From positions 48,773,452-48,837,451 of the forward strand of contig CM059972.1 of the NCBI GenBank assembly GCA_030490835.1: a stretch of 64,000 bases of DNA, read 5' to 3'. Source of the DNA: Annona cherimola (lineage: Eukaryota; Streptophyta; Magnoliopsida; Magnoliales; Annonaceae). A program made the translations under genes and the position numbers. Below the pieces are notes generated by a model. That model made no database searches and was not told where the DNA came from. It saw only the letters and a list, made by a program, of their open reading frames with translations. Below are positions 1 to 12,694 of the stretch, piece by piece (position 1 is the first letter of the stretch; each line of letters begins with the position of its first letter).

Positions 1-3000
1 AGGCGACCATCCATCACGTTAACTCTCATTTCAGAGAGGGCACCGCCGGCCATGAGCCTATTTTAAGCGACTTGGCCACACTAAGGGGGGACAATCGGTC
101 TGCTTACACCTTTCAAGTGGACCTAGTACCCTGTGCACATGAACTTTTGCATAAATTCATCTTTAACATGCTAGCATGATTTTTCAATCAGAACATAAAC
201 TCACATCATTTTTCCATAGCATTTATCAAAGAAAATTTTCATAATATTGCATTTGAAGTAAAATATCATTTCAATATCATTTTGCTAAGGGATGGCCATC
301 CTTAAACAAATTAGAAACAATTTCCATAGTTTCATCAAACAAGTTAAAGCAAAAATTGCATTTATGTAAATAATTTAGAAAAGCAGAAATCCTTTAGAAA
401 ATTTGCTTGCTTACCTGAATTCCTTAACTTTCCGTCACAGCTTTTTCTCTGCCTTTGCCTACATGAGAATAATATGATTTTTCATATATTTTCATTTTCT
501 CATATTTCATTTAGTTTTCCAACCCATTCCATCCACATATATCATTTATTTGACTTCATAAGTCGTTATGCACATATATAGCATATTTTGCACATTTCAT
601 TGGCTAACACATAACATAACGTATATATGTAAACCCACTATTAGGGTATTCATTTCAATCACACAAAATTCATTCAATAACCATCATACATAGGTTCATT
701 AAGCTCACTATTTCCATTTATCCATTTTTTTTCCAAAATACACGCATGGGTGTTTCTTTTACGTATATATCATTGCCTTAGCTTCATAAATCAAATCCAA
801 AATTTTGGAATTAATATCATAAAATCTCAAACAGATATATAAACATAGAATTCATCTCATTTTCATGCATTTTTGCACAAAATCATTTTTCATAAGTCAT
901 TCATCACCTATTCACCTTTATCTCTTCACATAAGCTCATTTAGCACATATACATAATGCATTTCATAAAATTTGCTAACTCGAAAATTTAATCCATTTTT
1001 TAGGGGTTTAATTTACCTTAATTATGACTTCATTCAAGGTATTTTTATGGGATTTAAATCCATTCACTATAGGTTTCCAAAACAGCAAGTTTGGAACCCG
1101 TTTTTCACCCATTTAACATGTCTTTTGACACATAACCCTATGCAGTCATATAATTCCGAAATTTCAGCAAATAAATACATTTTTCCTAATCCATGTTTAG
1201 GGATTTAACACATATATAACATCCATGAATTAACATTTCTCAAAACAGCAAGTCACCCACACGTTTTGAGTCCCGTTTCACATCGGTTTGACATTCTTTC
1301 ATAAAATCTATAAAAATCAGTTTTAGGGTTTCTTTTCCCAAATTTTTTTGGGCATCCATAATAACTTAAACCTAGGGTATTTTATCCTACATAACATTCA
1401 TAAAACATGCAAACCCATTTCCATAGCATTTTTAGCATATAAACATAGAAATTAGATCAAAATCATCACTTTGCATTCCATAACTTTAAAAATTCATCAT
1501 TTAAGTATAACCCATCATATATTTTTCATGAATACATAATTCATAAACCTATTCACATCATCAAACCAAAACAGCAACTTGTCTTGGAGATTTGGGGTTT
1601 ATCAACTTGGATTTTCCACTTAATACACATGCAAAACTTCACTTTCATCAACTTAAACTTGGACATTCATACATGAAACCTAATATCCATTCCATATTCA
1701 TTCAAAATCATATTAAATCTCCATTTTACAGATCCTTTAATCATCCCTTCCATATTCCCATTTTAGAGTTTAAAAACATCAAAATAAACCATTCAAACAA
1801 CACATATACTTACTTGAATTTGTGCTAACTAAAACCCTAGCACTTGGAGATGGTTTCCTCCCCAATTCTCCTCTTTTTTCCTAGATTTTCTTCTTCATGT
1901 TTTTGGGAAATATGGACGTGAGCTGCTGCTGCTGTTATATGGGACGTTTCCAGCACTTAGGCAATTTTCCGAAAGGCCATTCCATGTTTACATGCAGAGG
2001 TTTTATAGCTGCTGGATTTTCCCAGCTGTGGGGCCCACTTGCATGGAATTTTCCGCACACATAAATGCATGCATATCCCCTAGATGTGATGTATCATTTA
2101 CAACCACATAAAATGCATTTTCACCATTTTTCAAAAATCAAAAATTGATTTAATCCATGGCCGTCCAAAGCTGTTCCCCAATCACGTCCAGCTGCTGTCC
2201 ATTTTCCATCCATTTTTCAATTTTTTTCAAACCTAATTTAAGGGTAAATTATACAATTAATTTCCATTTAATTCATGTATAAATTTGGTGTTAAAAAAAT
2301 TATTAAAATGGCAGCCATAGCTGCTCATTATGCACGTCAATAGCTCCCATATGCTGTCCACGTTTTCAGCTGCATGCATCTGAATTTTCTAATTTTTTTA
2401 TTGCTGAAAATCTTCCTAATTGCTTGCACATTTTATGTACCTTCACCTCAGCAATATATATGCATATTTTAAAAATAGGCATCAAAGGCAGCCCCTTGGA
2501 CGTCCATTGTTGCCACACCACCTATGCTAGGTTGTTTACTTTGTAGCTCCATCATCATATGCATTTAATGGCTGGATAATTCTCATATTTTTGCATTTTA
2601 AATAAATACACAAAATACCCTAGAAATGGCCTGCAATCGCCACCTCAATTCCTATTAATTTCAAGCCATTATGCTTTGTACTCTAGCATTAATGAAAAGG
2701 TACTTTTGAGGTGATTAGTCAACCATGCTCACCTTTTTCAATACAGGTATTTTTCCAAAATTTCATGCTTAATATAAGCCATCCAAAATGAACATCTCAT
2801 AATTTCATTCAACCGTTTCAAATTTTATCTCAATCCGAGTTTCCTAACTCCCGTTATAGCCGTTTAAAATTAACGGTTGAAATTGAAATATGATCAATAA
2901 ATCATAATTCTCATTTCATCAAGAATTTTCATAACCCGTTAATTCCATAATACCAAGCCCAACATTATTAATTTTTATTTCAAATTTCACTTGAATCCGC

Positions 3001-3322
3001 CTTACAGGCATTGAGTTATGAAATCTTCAATGTTTTTCCACTAAACTTATCAATTATCATATAAATTCCCATACTTCATATTAAATAATGGAAAATGATT
3101 TTTCATGATATATTTGCACATTTAAATCAACATCAATATGCTCTAATCCCGTTGTCTCATTTTAGCTCAAAATGCTTAATCACATCATTATTGCTGATCC
3201 ACAACCCTAATTACAATAATTAGCAAAAATCATATAATACCTTCATAATTCAATAATTCACAAATAATATCATATACATGATTAATGCATACATATGGGT
3301 TCTACCTGGTTAGGGTTTCACA
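1..3322 (-). mobile_element. T-family LTR, right part (left end outside window)
   Basis: This stretch carries the ordered landmarks seen in every T-family LTR here: a GC-richer block with a CACCGCCGGC core near 40-60, a short GGCCATCCTTAAA block near 295, the GCTTGCTTACCTG block near 405, AAAACAGCAA blocks, and a terminus reading GGGTTTCACA at 3322. Read on the minus strand it starts TGTGAAACC. The sequence after 3322 continues an older T LTR (compare the similar stretch near 46340), so this copy looks nested in 3323-5134. No coding region is credible; the 60-90 codon ORFs are AT-rich chance ORFs. Family assignment (gypsy, perhaps Tekay/Del-like) is inference. Confidence 0.6.
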
Positions 3323-5134
3323 ATATCATCTGCTTAAAATCCATATATTGGTTGCTTCCTAAAACAACAACTTCTACACATGTTTTGGATACTCTTTTGC
3401 ACCCCTCTTTGGACATCCCTTTACATACCCTTAAAAAATCAGATTTAGGGAAAACCTTCCAAACCTATTTTGAACGTCCAAAGTACCTAAATCTAGGGTA
3501 TTTTACCCTCTACATTATCCATAAACTCATTAGCATAATTCATGTTTCATACATATCATAAAAAGATGAAAATCTGGTCATATACGTAACCCTAAGTTCC
3601 ATCCTTTTTAAAACCCCCCTCTAATAGGTTAAATCCTCGTAATCACTTATGATACTTGTTTATATCCCATTATAAGTTAAATTATATCCCAAAAATCTGG
3701 AATTTAACATTTAGTTTGATTTATTCCTCAATCTGTCCATAATGCTGAAATCAGACACACTAATCTCTCTAATTTTTGAATCATAATCAAATCAAGGAAT
3801 TTAAAAATTTTCAGTACAAAATACCTTCTATAAAAATGATTAAAAATTATTTTGTACAGCTGAACCTGACGCCCGTTCAACCTTGTTTAGGTTGATTTTC
3901 TCAGATTTTTAATTTACAACCTGCTTATCCTTTTAAGCGGAAAGTTGGTTTGTTCCTTAATAACCCTATTATAAGTTCGTACATAAATTTTCATGCTAAA
4001 AATCATTTATTTACTATTTTATTCATATTTTAGATTTTTATCTCATTTCTTCTAGGTTTTACTCCCATATTTGCATCTAATTTCAATAGATATGCAAAAA
4101 CCCTTAATCATTTGTTCTTAATTCTTTTACCCAACATATATCCTCTCTTAAAACCAAGATTTTTGATTTCATTACTCATGAAATATTAAAGATAATTACA
4201 TACCTATTTTTGAAGATTTTCTTCCCTTTTGATGGAGCCATGAACGCCTAGGGCATCCCTTCTCTTCCTTCCTAAGTTGCAGCTGTGTTTGACATCCAAT
4301 GTTGCCTTCCCTTGCTGTTGAGAACCGTCCCCATGTTATCCCTTTTTCCCTTTTTCATTTTGCTGAATTTTTGGGACATTTCTCCCTTCATCTCTCTCTT
4401 TCTCTCTCTCTTTCTCTCTCCTTTTCTCCTGCTGGAACATCCCCTTGCTGCCCCTTTTGCTCCTTTTATATGGGTGCTTGCTTACTCATTAAGCTTCCTA
4501 CATTACTTACTCATTAAGCAACCTACTTTACTTTCTTCCCAAGCAACCACTTACTTGCTCCCTAAGAAAGCAATTTTTCATGATAATTAACTTAATCCAA
4601 TCCTTCCATAATATAAATTTCATAATTTTATTCACCCGTTTCAAGTTTTGTCTTAATACGTCTTTTCTACATCAAGTTATGATCCTTTGAAATTATCCTT
4701 TGAGTGTAAGATGAAAATAAATAATTATCATCTTAATCTCATCATATTTTCCTTAATCCAATCCATTCATAAGAGTTGGCACAAAATCATGTGCTTACCT
4801 TTCAAATTTCATCTCATTCTGTCTTATAGGCGTCAAGTTATGAATTTTCTACATTTTCCAACATAATTCCATAATTATCATTTTAATTTCTATAAATTAA
4901 ATCATGAAAATTAAAATAATTATTCATGCTACATTAGCATTTTCTAATCATCATTAAGCCCCTTTAGTCATATTGACTTACATTGGGCTATAGCGATTAA
5001 TTTTAATCACCATTCTTAATCATAACCCTAATTGCAAAATATCATTAAATCATAAAAATCATAAAAATCATAAATAATTCACATTTACATGCCAAATGCA
5101 CATACATGAGCCCTACTTGGGTTTGGGTATCACA
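3323..5134 (-). mobile_element. Older T-family LTR, terminal part
   Basis: From 3323 the sequence parallels 46330-46620 (the part of T5 to the right of A1), which shows that the T LTR ending at 3322 interrupts an older relative. A TATA-like CCTTTTATA (minus-strand TATAAAAGG) lies at 4462-4470 next to a CT-rich stretch. The terminus GGGTATCACA ends at 5134, one base different from the usual GGGTTTCACA. What follows is unrelated Sirevirus LTR sequence, so this LTR appears to have inserted into a Sirevirus LTR. No gene is visible; the roughly 100-codon ORF near 4285-4590 is low-complexity CT-rich sequence. Confidence 0.6.
4462..4470 (-). promoter_or_regulatory. TATA-like box of T-family LTR
   Basis: Minus-strand TATAAAAGG. 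It is followed downstream on that strand by a CT/GA-rich leader, as in T2 and T4. It helps set the transcription sense of the LTR as minus. Predicted from motif only. Confidence 0.4.
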
Positions 5135-6484
5135 AGGATCGACTTCAACTGGTGTTTTATGGACAACACTGAAATTATGGAGATGTGAGCAGACGAAGTC
5201 GCAACCTAAGTCGACTCCGCGAGCAAATTGGATGGATCTCAAGACTTCAATGTTGAATCTGAAGAAGTCAAGTCACACCCAAAGTTGACTCCGACATATG
5301 ACTTGGGTGAAGTCCTAGACGAAGTTAACTTAGTCATGCGACTTGGGTTAAGTTACAACTTAAGTTGACCCCAGCTTTAGACTTGAACAGAAGGGAATTC
5401 AAAACAAGAAGCATCAAGCTCAAAGATCAACTAGAAAAGTTCATGCAACTCATAAAGACAAATGTCACATATTGATTGAGCAAGATATCTAAGCAAATGA
5501 TTCAAGATTAAAATGAGTACATTCTAAAGTTTAACAAATGTTGAGACAAATAAAGGAGAACTTAAAGATAAAGAGCATGTATGTCAAGGCATTCGATTCA
5601 TGAAGTCATGAAGTTCTAAAGAGCATATTGAATAGTAAAGTTGTAGCTTAAGTCTACTTTACTTGCAACATGAGTCAAGCCTCAGACCAAGTCAACCCCA
5701 AAATGGAACTTGAAGCTGAAAGCAAGGTGGAAACTCTCGGAAAGGTAATACTGATGATCGAAGTCATAACCAAGTCGACTTTAGTTTGCGACTTAGGTGA
5801 AGTCGCACCCAAAGTCGACTCCGAGTGCAACTTGGATCATAACGTAAGAAAAATTTGAACGTTGGAATATTTAACCCATAATAAATGAAGTGAAACAGGT
5901 TGGCTAGAACATTTATTGAACTCTCACCTTCCTATTATCAAGCTATAAAAGATCATTAAGTACTCAAAGGAAAGAACTACAACACTCACTGTAAGTACTG
6001 AAGTTTCTTATCAATCTCAAGCTCTGCAAGTTCTTCCTCATGCTAAAATTGTATCTACACAATCTGTAAAGTGTAGAATTCTTTTTCTTGCTATTCTACC
6101 TAGCCTGATGTTGGAGACCAAGGCTAAAAAAAGACAAATAGTGCATAGTTGGAGTGTGACTCATCGCTTACTTGTAGTGTGATTGTAAAGGCCCCGTAGA
6201 GCTAGAATTTAGAAAAGAGCAAGAACTCTAGTTGTATTTTTGTTTATATAGCGGAACCCAAGATATAAGGGTGTGCTCTTGGAAGAGTGGAGTAGGGAGG
6301 GTTATCTTGAACCACTATAATTTCTAGTGTCTACTATTGTTACTTTGCTTGCTCTTCTATTCTCCACATTTACATTCAAGGGGACTAAATTCACAAGGGG
6401 TTAAGTTTAATATACCAATAGAAATTTAAAAGAACCCAATTCACTCCTCCCCTCTTGGGTTTTGCCACAAACTCGGGACCAGCA
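5135..6484 (+). mobile_element. Sirevirus-type LTR, right part
   Basis: The segment matches the S1 LTR (18975-20680) in layout: GTCGACTCC/GTCGACTTT palindromic repeats (5180-5830), a GAACGTTGG block, a CTGTAAAGTGTAGA block near 6065, an AAGAGTGGAGTAGGGA block, and the end CACTCCTCCCCTCTTGGG...GGGACCAGCA at 6484, where S1 has GGGACCAACA. The LTR start (TGTTGGAAAC) is missing at 5135, because the T LTR ending at 5134 appears inserted into it and the left part lies outside the window. The small ORFs with repeated VDS and CDLG peptides are translations of the palindromic repeats, not genes. Confidence 0.75.
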
Positions 6485-8131
6485 TATTCCTATCTATATT
6501 AACATCCAACCATCACAAGCGGCTGAAAACCTGTGCTTTACATATGGATCTCATTATTGAGATATTACATCAATCCACAAGTTGATCGAGCTTATAAAAG
6601 CATTAAACACAATATATAAAGGTAAATCCAACACAAACACATCTGATCTCAAATCTGTAAATTTCATTCAAGCATAAGAAATCAACCAAGCATAGTTTAG
6701 GAGTACAAGATCATCACAACATCCCTTTACAAGTTTTAGCCCAAGAACATAATTAAGACTCCCATCAAAATCATGTCCCAGTACATATCAAATGAGGAGA
6801 ATGATAAAAATAAAGAGGATAGTGAGAAAGAGAAGATAAAACTCAGTTGGATTGCTCCTCCGAGTTTATCTCCATCTTCATCTCCACCTCTAGCTTGGAA
6901 ATCCTTTTTTTCTCCTCTTCCCTACTCCAATTTGTGCTCCCTTATCTTATGCTTAACTAACCCTATAAGAGTATTTATAACCCCTTGCAGATAGAGCGAG
7001 ACGTGTGGAATTTCACATATGCAAAGGTTAGCGCTGCGCGTTGGGCGCTATGCTATCTGAGGTGGTTGCTAAGTTGTCCTTCTCTGGAATTTTCTGTCTA
7101 GCGATTACTGGTATCGGAATGCCAACTTTATGCCTCTATCATACAAATGGAAGCCTTTCTAATGTGTTTGAAAAATAAATCTAAAATTTTTTCCTTTCTT
7201 TTAGAACCTATTTTGATTCAATTTTCTTAACTAAAACCCATTAGCATTTTGTCTAAATTTAGAACATTTGTGAAAAACAAAACCTGATAATCATTACGTA
7301 ATCTAGTATTTTCTACTAAATTCATTCACATCTACTTCAGTTCATCTAGTACATCTCTTATACAATCATACCTTACATGGAAAGCTATCTTCTATATCAT
7401 ATAACCTCAACATAATAAATTTAAAATTAATATACACAATTTTAATAATTACACTCCAAGGCTCCAAATACCTCAATAGCATTACAAATCATATCTTCAC
7501 TGCTTTATTAGCGATGAAGACTCTTCTATTAAGTCTACATCATTTGCATTCACTATTTATTTGAAAACAGTGAGTATAAAATACTCAATAAGTAAGCATT
7601 TAGAAATACTCATAATTCCATAATCCATTACATTAGTTCAAAATATAAAATTCTTAAATTCCTTTTATACAAGTATCACAATGAAACACATATATCATTC
7701 CTTATTCCTCATTCGGCAGATGATACTTACCAAGTAATCATTCACCCAAAAAAACCTTTATATTGAAAGGCACTAGACACACCAACTGGGCTACATCAGG
7801 ATGGATAAAATGTCTGACTTACAACTTGATGAATCTCTTAAATTTAGTTTCCATGCATGAATGTCATTCACACGTGCATCATATGCATTTCATGACATAA
7901 AATAAGTTTTGCTAGCTCAACATGATAACAAGGTTTATACATAAATGCCAATTTGTGAAATATATTTTAAAATATTTTTTTGAATGTATGCATAGGATAA
8001 TGGTCATCCTTAAATACATTTATAATGCATATTGATTTAAAGAGTCATTTAAATAAAATAATTCCTTTTGAACTTCTTTGCTAATAAACACATAAGAGAA
8101 AAATAAAATAATCATTCGTTGACAAATATCC
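6485..8131. other. Degenerate intergenic or old LTR sequence
   Basis: No gene is seen. The right half (about 7560-8060) has weak counterparts of T-LTR landmarks: ATACTCAATAAGTAAGCATTT near 7585, CTTACCAAGTAATCA near 7725, and TGGTCATCCTTAAATA near 8000. It is therefore probably a decayed LTR related to T in the same orientation. The left half (6485-7020) has CT/GA-rich low-complexity sequence and a 73-codon chance ORF at 6773-6994. Age and family cannot be fixed by eye. Confidence 0.4.
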
Positions 8132-11058
8132 TATGGCACCCTAACCCGAGACATCACATCCTAAGTCTTACTCCAAGATCTTATCGATTAGTAAATATGA
8201 ATCAGGATTGTTGCCCTAATCACGCGGTAGGTTCTTAATTCAATCTCGTCCAAAAAAAAATTTCGCTTCATTCCTTATCCTTCATCATTTCATTTCTTTA
8301 CATTTCACTTCATTCATCTTACAAGTTGGTAGTTATCATTAACCGCGTACACCATTCATAAACTTCCATCCTGTTCTTCTACATTAAAGGTCCTTTTGAC
8401 CTGATCATGACATTTTCATTCCATATATATATACATCCATCAGTTCTTAGCTTAAAAACACTTATCATTTAACTCATTTCTTATCTTAGTCATGTCATAA
8501 CTATACAAGGTATTCGTAGCATATCCCATTAGGGCATTCATTCATGCTTCAACATATAAAGGAGTACAAACTTTTGAAAATTTCTTTTTCCTTTCCTTAG
8601 TAAGAACATACTTTCTATCACTTGATTTCCCCTGCACCTGTCTAACGGTGGGAAAACAAAATATGAGTCTAAACTCAATAAGCAAGCATCTTTCATTCTC
8701 GTTTAAATGCATTTCTCTTCATCCGATAGGAGATTCTTAGCAAGTGATCAACTACCAATGGAATAGAAACCTTTTCATAGACCATTCATGTAAACCATTC
8801 ATATAACCATTCATGAAAATCATTCATGTAAACCATTTGTAAATCCCAATTTTTGGGCATTTTATAAACATTGGATGTGCAAATGCATCATTTGCATTCA
8901 TGACATAATCCTTCATGTGAGGATACGCTAGCTCGGGGAACATCCTTTCATAACATGATCCTTTCCATCATTGGCGCTGGACTTATCCGACCTTGGCCTC
9001 GTCAAGGGGGACATCCGGTCCTCTTACTACCTCGACTAGCCTGTTTGATTTCCGTTCCATGCATGACTTTTAATCACCTCGACATTATATACCTTTTACA
9101 CATGGCAACTTGTCATTCTCATGTAGAGAATTCTTTGCACCATCCATTTGAACATCATATCAATGAAACATCATTCAAATTCATGTTGGCATGCCATTTT
9201 CAAATAGAGAAGAATTTATTCAATTATTTCATTGAAAACAGTAATCAATTCATAATAAAGAGATAAAGAGATGGTCATCCTTAAATAACTTTAGAGATAT
9301 TCAAGTAAAACAACTTGAAAGCATCTTAGTATTTGAGAATAAGATGTCATTTTTAAAAGTCTTGCTCGCTTACTAGTGGCGATCCTTTTGCGCCTTCTAT
9401 TCTTTCCTTGCCTTTTCCTAGACAAGTAAACATGATTACCTTATACATTTTCATCATATGTTGTGCTTGTTTGCCTTATCTTTTTATTCACTTCACATAT
9501 ACGTGTCATATGAGTTTAATCCCATATTGTCCATAACACATTAACTTTAAATTATTCTTTCTTTAGAACGCATAACCATCTTCACCCTTGTCAATGATCA
9601 CATATATACATGACTTACTCACAAGTCTTTTCACAACCGCATAATTATGCAATCTTAGTTAGTGGTTCATTTTCTTCGTTCCATTCATATATCTCAATAA
9701 CATAGGCATATATATGTCATAGGGTTTTCAACTTTCATTTAATCTCCTTTTAATCATTCAAAACACTTGGGTAACCCTCACTTGAGACTTCAATAATCAA
9801 GTTCAAGCAAGGTTTCTCAGCCTGTTTGATTTCCGTTCCATGCATGACTTTTAATCACCTCGACATTATATACCTTTTACACATGGCAACTTGTCATTCT
9901 CATGTAGAGAATTCTTTGCACCATCCATTTGAACATCATATCAATGAAACATCATTCAAATTCATGTTGGCATGCCATTTTCAAATAGAGAAGAATTTAT
10001 TCAATTATTTCATTGAAAACAGTAATCAATTCATAATAAAGAGATAAAGAGATGGTCATCCTTAAATAACTTTAGAGATATTCAAGTAAAACAACTTGAA
10101 AGCATCTTAGTATTTGAGAATAAGATGTCATTTTTAAAAGTCTTGCTCGCATACTAGTGGCGATCCTTTTGCGCCTTCTATTCTTTCCTTGCCTTTTCCT
10201 AGACAAGTAAACATGATTACCTTATACATTTTCATCATATGTTGTGCTTGTTTGCCTTATCTTTTTATTCACTTCACATATACGTGTCATATGAGTTTAA
10301 TCCCATATTGTTTAATCCCATATTGTCCATAACACATTAACTTTAAATTATTCTTTCTTTAGAACGCATAACCATCTTCACCCTTGTCAATGATCACATA
10401 TATACATGACTTACTCATAAGTCTTTTCACAACCACATAATTATGCAATCTTAGTTAGTGGTTCATTTTCTTCGTTCCATTCATATATCTCAATAACATA
10501 GGCATATATATGTCATAGGGTTTTCAACTTTCATTTAATCTCCTTTTAATCATTCAAAACACTTGGGTAACCCTCACTTGAGACTTCAATAATCAAGTTC
10601 AAGCAAGGTTTCTCAACTTCGTATTTCTTAAGTCATACGTATATTCCATATGATTTCTATTAGTTTACATAATCCACTTGTATTTCAAGTTGGGTGTTCA
10701 TACATAGCAACATAGCTTATATATCATATCATCCATTTATGCATTTTTAATACCCCTATGTAGGGTAAACTTTTATACACATCATAATATTTTATTAAAT
10801 CATCATATGGAGGTTCATTAACTCCCATTTATCATTTTTCACATATTTTTCACATTTCATACATTTGTGCTCAGTTTAGTCACGTATTTGACGTCTTAGA
10901 CTTCATATATAAATCTCAAATTTTGAGATTATACTTAATCATCAAAACAGCAACATAATCATGCACTTCATCATTTATCACTTATCCACACATACCCTTT
11001 CATATATACCCATCTTACAACACATATGCTATGTGTTTCTTATAATTTTTCAAGACAG
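8132..11058 (-). mobile_element. T5, left part of a T-family LTR split by A1
   Basis: It starts TATGGCACCCTAACCCGAG, matching the T terminus TGTGGCACCC with one change. Next come the ATCAGGATTGTTGCCCTAAT stem-loop region (8201-8220), the CTGTCTAACGGTGGGAAAAC block near 8638, the GGCGCTGG block near 8970, and GATGGTCATCCTTAAATAA and GCGATCCTTTTGCGCC blocks. The A1 element interrupts it at 11059 and the LTR resumes at 46101. It contains the tandem duplication 9039-10615. The 103-codon ORF at 8955 and its partial copy at 9826 exist only because of that duplication and do not look coding. Confidence 0.65.
9039..10615. repeat. Tandem duplication of about 0.78 kb in T5
   Basis: Unit 1 spans 9039-9819 (781 bp) and unit 2 spans 9820-10615 (796 bp), both starting GCCTGTTTGATTTCCGTTCC and ending GCAAGGTTTCTCA. 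Only a handful of base differences are visible. The 15 bp excess in unit 2 is a local repeat of TTTAATCCCATATTG near 10305-10320. The near identity suggests a recent unequal exchange or replication slippage. Confidence 0.9.
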
Positions 11059-11086
11059 TGATAACTCTAAAAAATTAGAGTTATCA
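11059..11086. repeat. Terminal stem-loop of A1 LTR
   Basis: The first 28 bases of the LTR form a perfect 12 bp inverted repeat, TGATAACTCTAA and TTAGAGTTATCA, around AAAA. The 3' LTR copy (44605-44632) keeps the stem with a few changes. Confidence 0.75.
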
Positions 11087-12559
11087 GTGCTCATTTTGCA
11101 CTCGTTTGGAATGCTAGTTTAAGAGAAACATATAAATTTACATAAGTTTTGCATTAGTTTTCTCCATTTCTGCATTTCAGGCCTTGTGTGTAGAATTCAT
11201 GCATTATTTAGTTAATTCAATGCAAATCATGTCATTTTAACTTGGTATTAATTTCATTGCATCAATTAGGATAAAATTTGCTTGTTTTTTGTCTTTTATT
11301 ATAGGGAAAGATGGTGGCTAACTCATGGACTTTATGCCAAAGTGATGGGAAGAGAGTGCAGTGGAAGCACACACTAAATATGCAAGGCAGAAAGTTGGTG
11401 CCCCGGCGCTAAAATTTAGCGCCCCGGCCTTAGGCACTGCTACAATAGAAAATTCTAGCTTTAGGCAGCTTCTAGAGAAGTGGCACCTAGGCGCCGGCCA
11501 AGCGGCGCCCCAGCGCCGACCCCCACATGAGTGAATTTTAGCACGTGTGTTGTGCTATATTTGGGGGATATAAATATATCTCTTAGGGTTCTAAAAAAGG
11601 AGAGAGGTGTTGTGGCTACTGTGGAAGAAGGGAAAAAAACCAAGGCTTCAAGGAAGGAGAGAAGAGCAAGTGGAGATACAAGCTACCACTGCAAATTTTT
11701 TGAGTTTCTTCTCCTCTTCTCATCTATCTCTTCATTTTTGTTATTCTCCTTGCTCAAGATGATTGTAACTTGATATTAATGGGAATTGAAGTTACGTTTA
11801 TGGGCTGAATTTTCCTATGGTGGGAGATATGCAGGATTTGAACTCATAGTCTATGTTATTTGGTTTTCTTATGCTTGAAATGATAATATAATTGTGCTCT
11901 GACTTGAGTTGCTTGAGATTACCCTTATATATCATGTTTAATGCAAGTTTTGCAACCTTGTGGATTGATTGAATATTCAGATTCATGCTTGAAGAAGTGG
12001 AATTTGAATAAGATCCATATATAAGGCACATGTATTCTAGCTCTTGTTTGTGTTGAATGTTAATATGGTTAAGAATCTACCTATTAACCTTGTGTAATCT
12101 TGATTAGGTTACGTGGTTATCAACCTTGTTTTCCTTATGTACATGGGAACATAGTACGTAACGAAAAATTGGTTAGGTTTGTATGTGTTGGGAGACATAT
12201 ATGAATATGAATGAACCTAGATTAGTAATCTCTGTGCAACTAAATTAAATAGGACCAAATGATATAGCTATGATTCAATGAATTCATATCCACACTTATC
12301 TTAATCATCTCAAAGCAATCTCAGCAATATCCACTCCACTTTGATCATTTACTGTTTTACTTAGTTTTGTTTAATTGAATTCTTTGAAAACAAATTCTCA
12401 TTCACTTTACTAGTTCACTTAGATAATTGAGATTTAAGGTGCTGATTTTTTTAACACAATTCTAGTAGGAACGATACTCTACTCACTTTTTATTACTTGA
12501 TTAGCATGTATACTTGCTTTAAAATGAGCATTTTAATTAGACATATACACAGCTTGTCA
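11059..12559 (+). repeat. A1 5' LTR
   Basis: The LTR starts TGATAACTCTAA and ends CAGCTTGTCA. It aligns along its length with 44605-46100, with many substitutions and small indels, so the insertion is old compared with S1. It contains a GC-rich island (11399-11525) with GGCGCCCC/GGCGCTAAA-type motifs, including the palindrome GGCGCTAAAATTTAGCGCC at 11405-11423. The short ORFs on either strand here lack coding character. Confidence 0.85.
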
Positions 12560-12564
12560 ATATT

Positions 12565-12582
12565 TGGAGCCATTACTAAGGA
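12565..12582 (+). other. A1 primer-binding site (decayed, tRNA-Asp type)
   Basis: TGGAGCCATTACTAAGGA lies five bases after the 5' LTR. The Athila-type site complementary to the 3' end of tRNA-Asp is TGGCGCCGTTGCCGGGGA. Of six mismatches, five are C-to-T or G-to-A transitions and one is C-to-A, as expected for decay of methylated cytosines. The assignment rests on position and on the better preserved A2 site. Confidence 0.6.
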
Positions 12583-12694
12583 TTGGTGCTTTAAACTTAG
12601 TACCAGACAATTTCAGTTGTCTTCTGTGAATGTGTATATATTATACATAGTTTTCTTCTTTTCTTTTTTTTCTTTTAATAAAAGTTTATTTCAG

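Noticed and set aside
4285..4590. Leu/Phe/Ser-rich ORF resembling a membrane protein
   Set aside because: It comes from the CT-rich leader of a T LTR, antisense to the LTR transcript, with no start context or homology I recognise.
9569..10615. A CRISPR-like or satellite array
   Set aside because: Only two units of about 0.78 kb; a simple segmental duplication in plant DNA.
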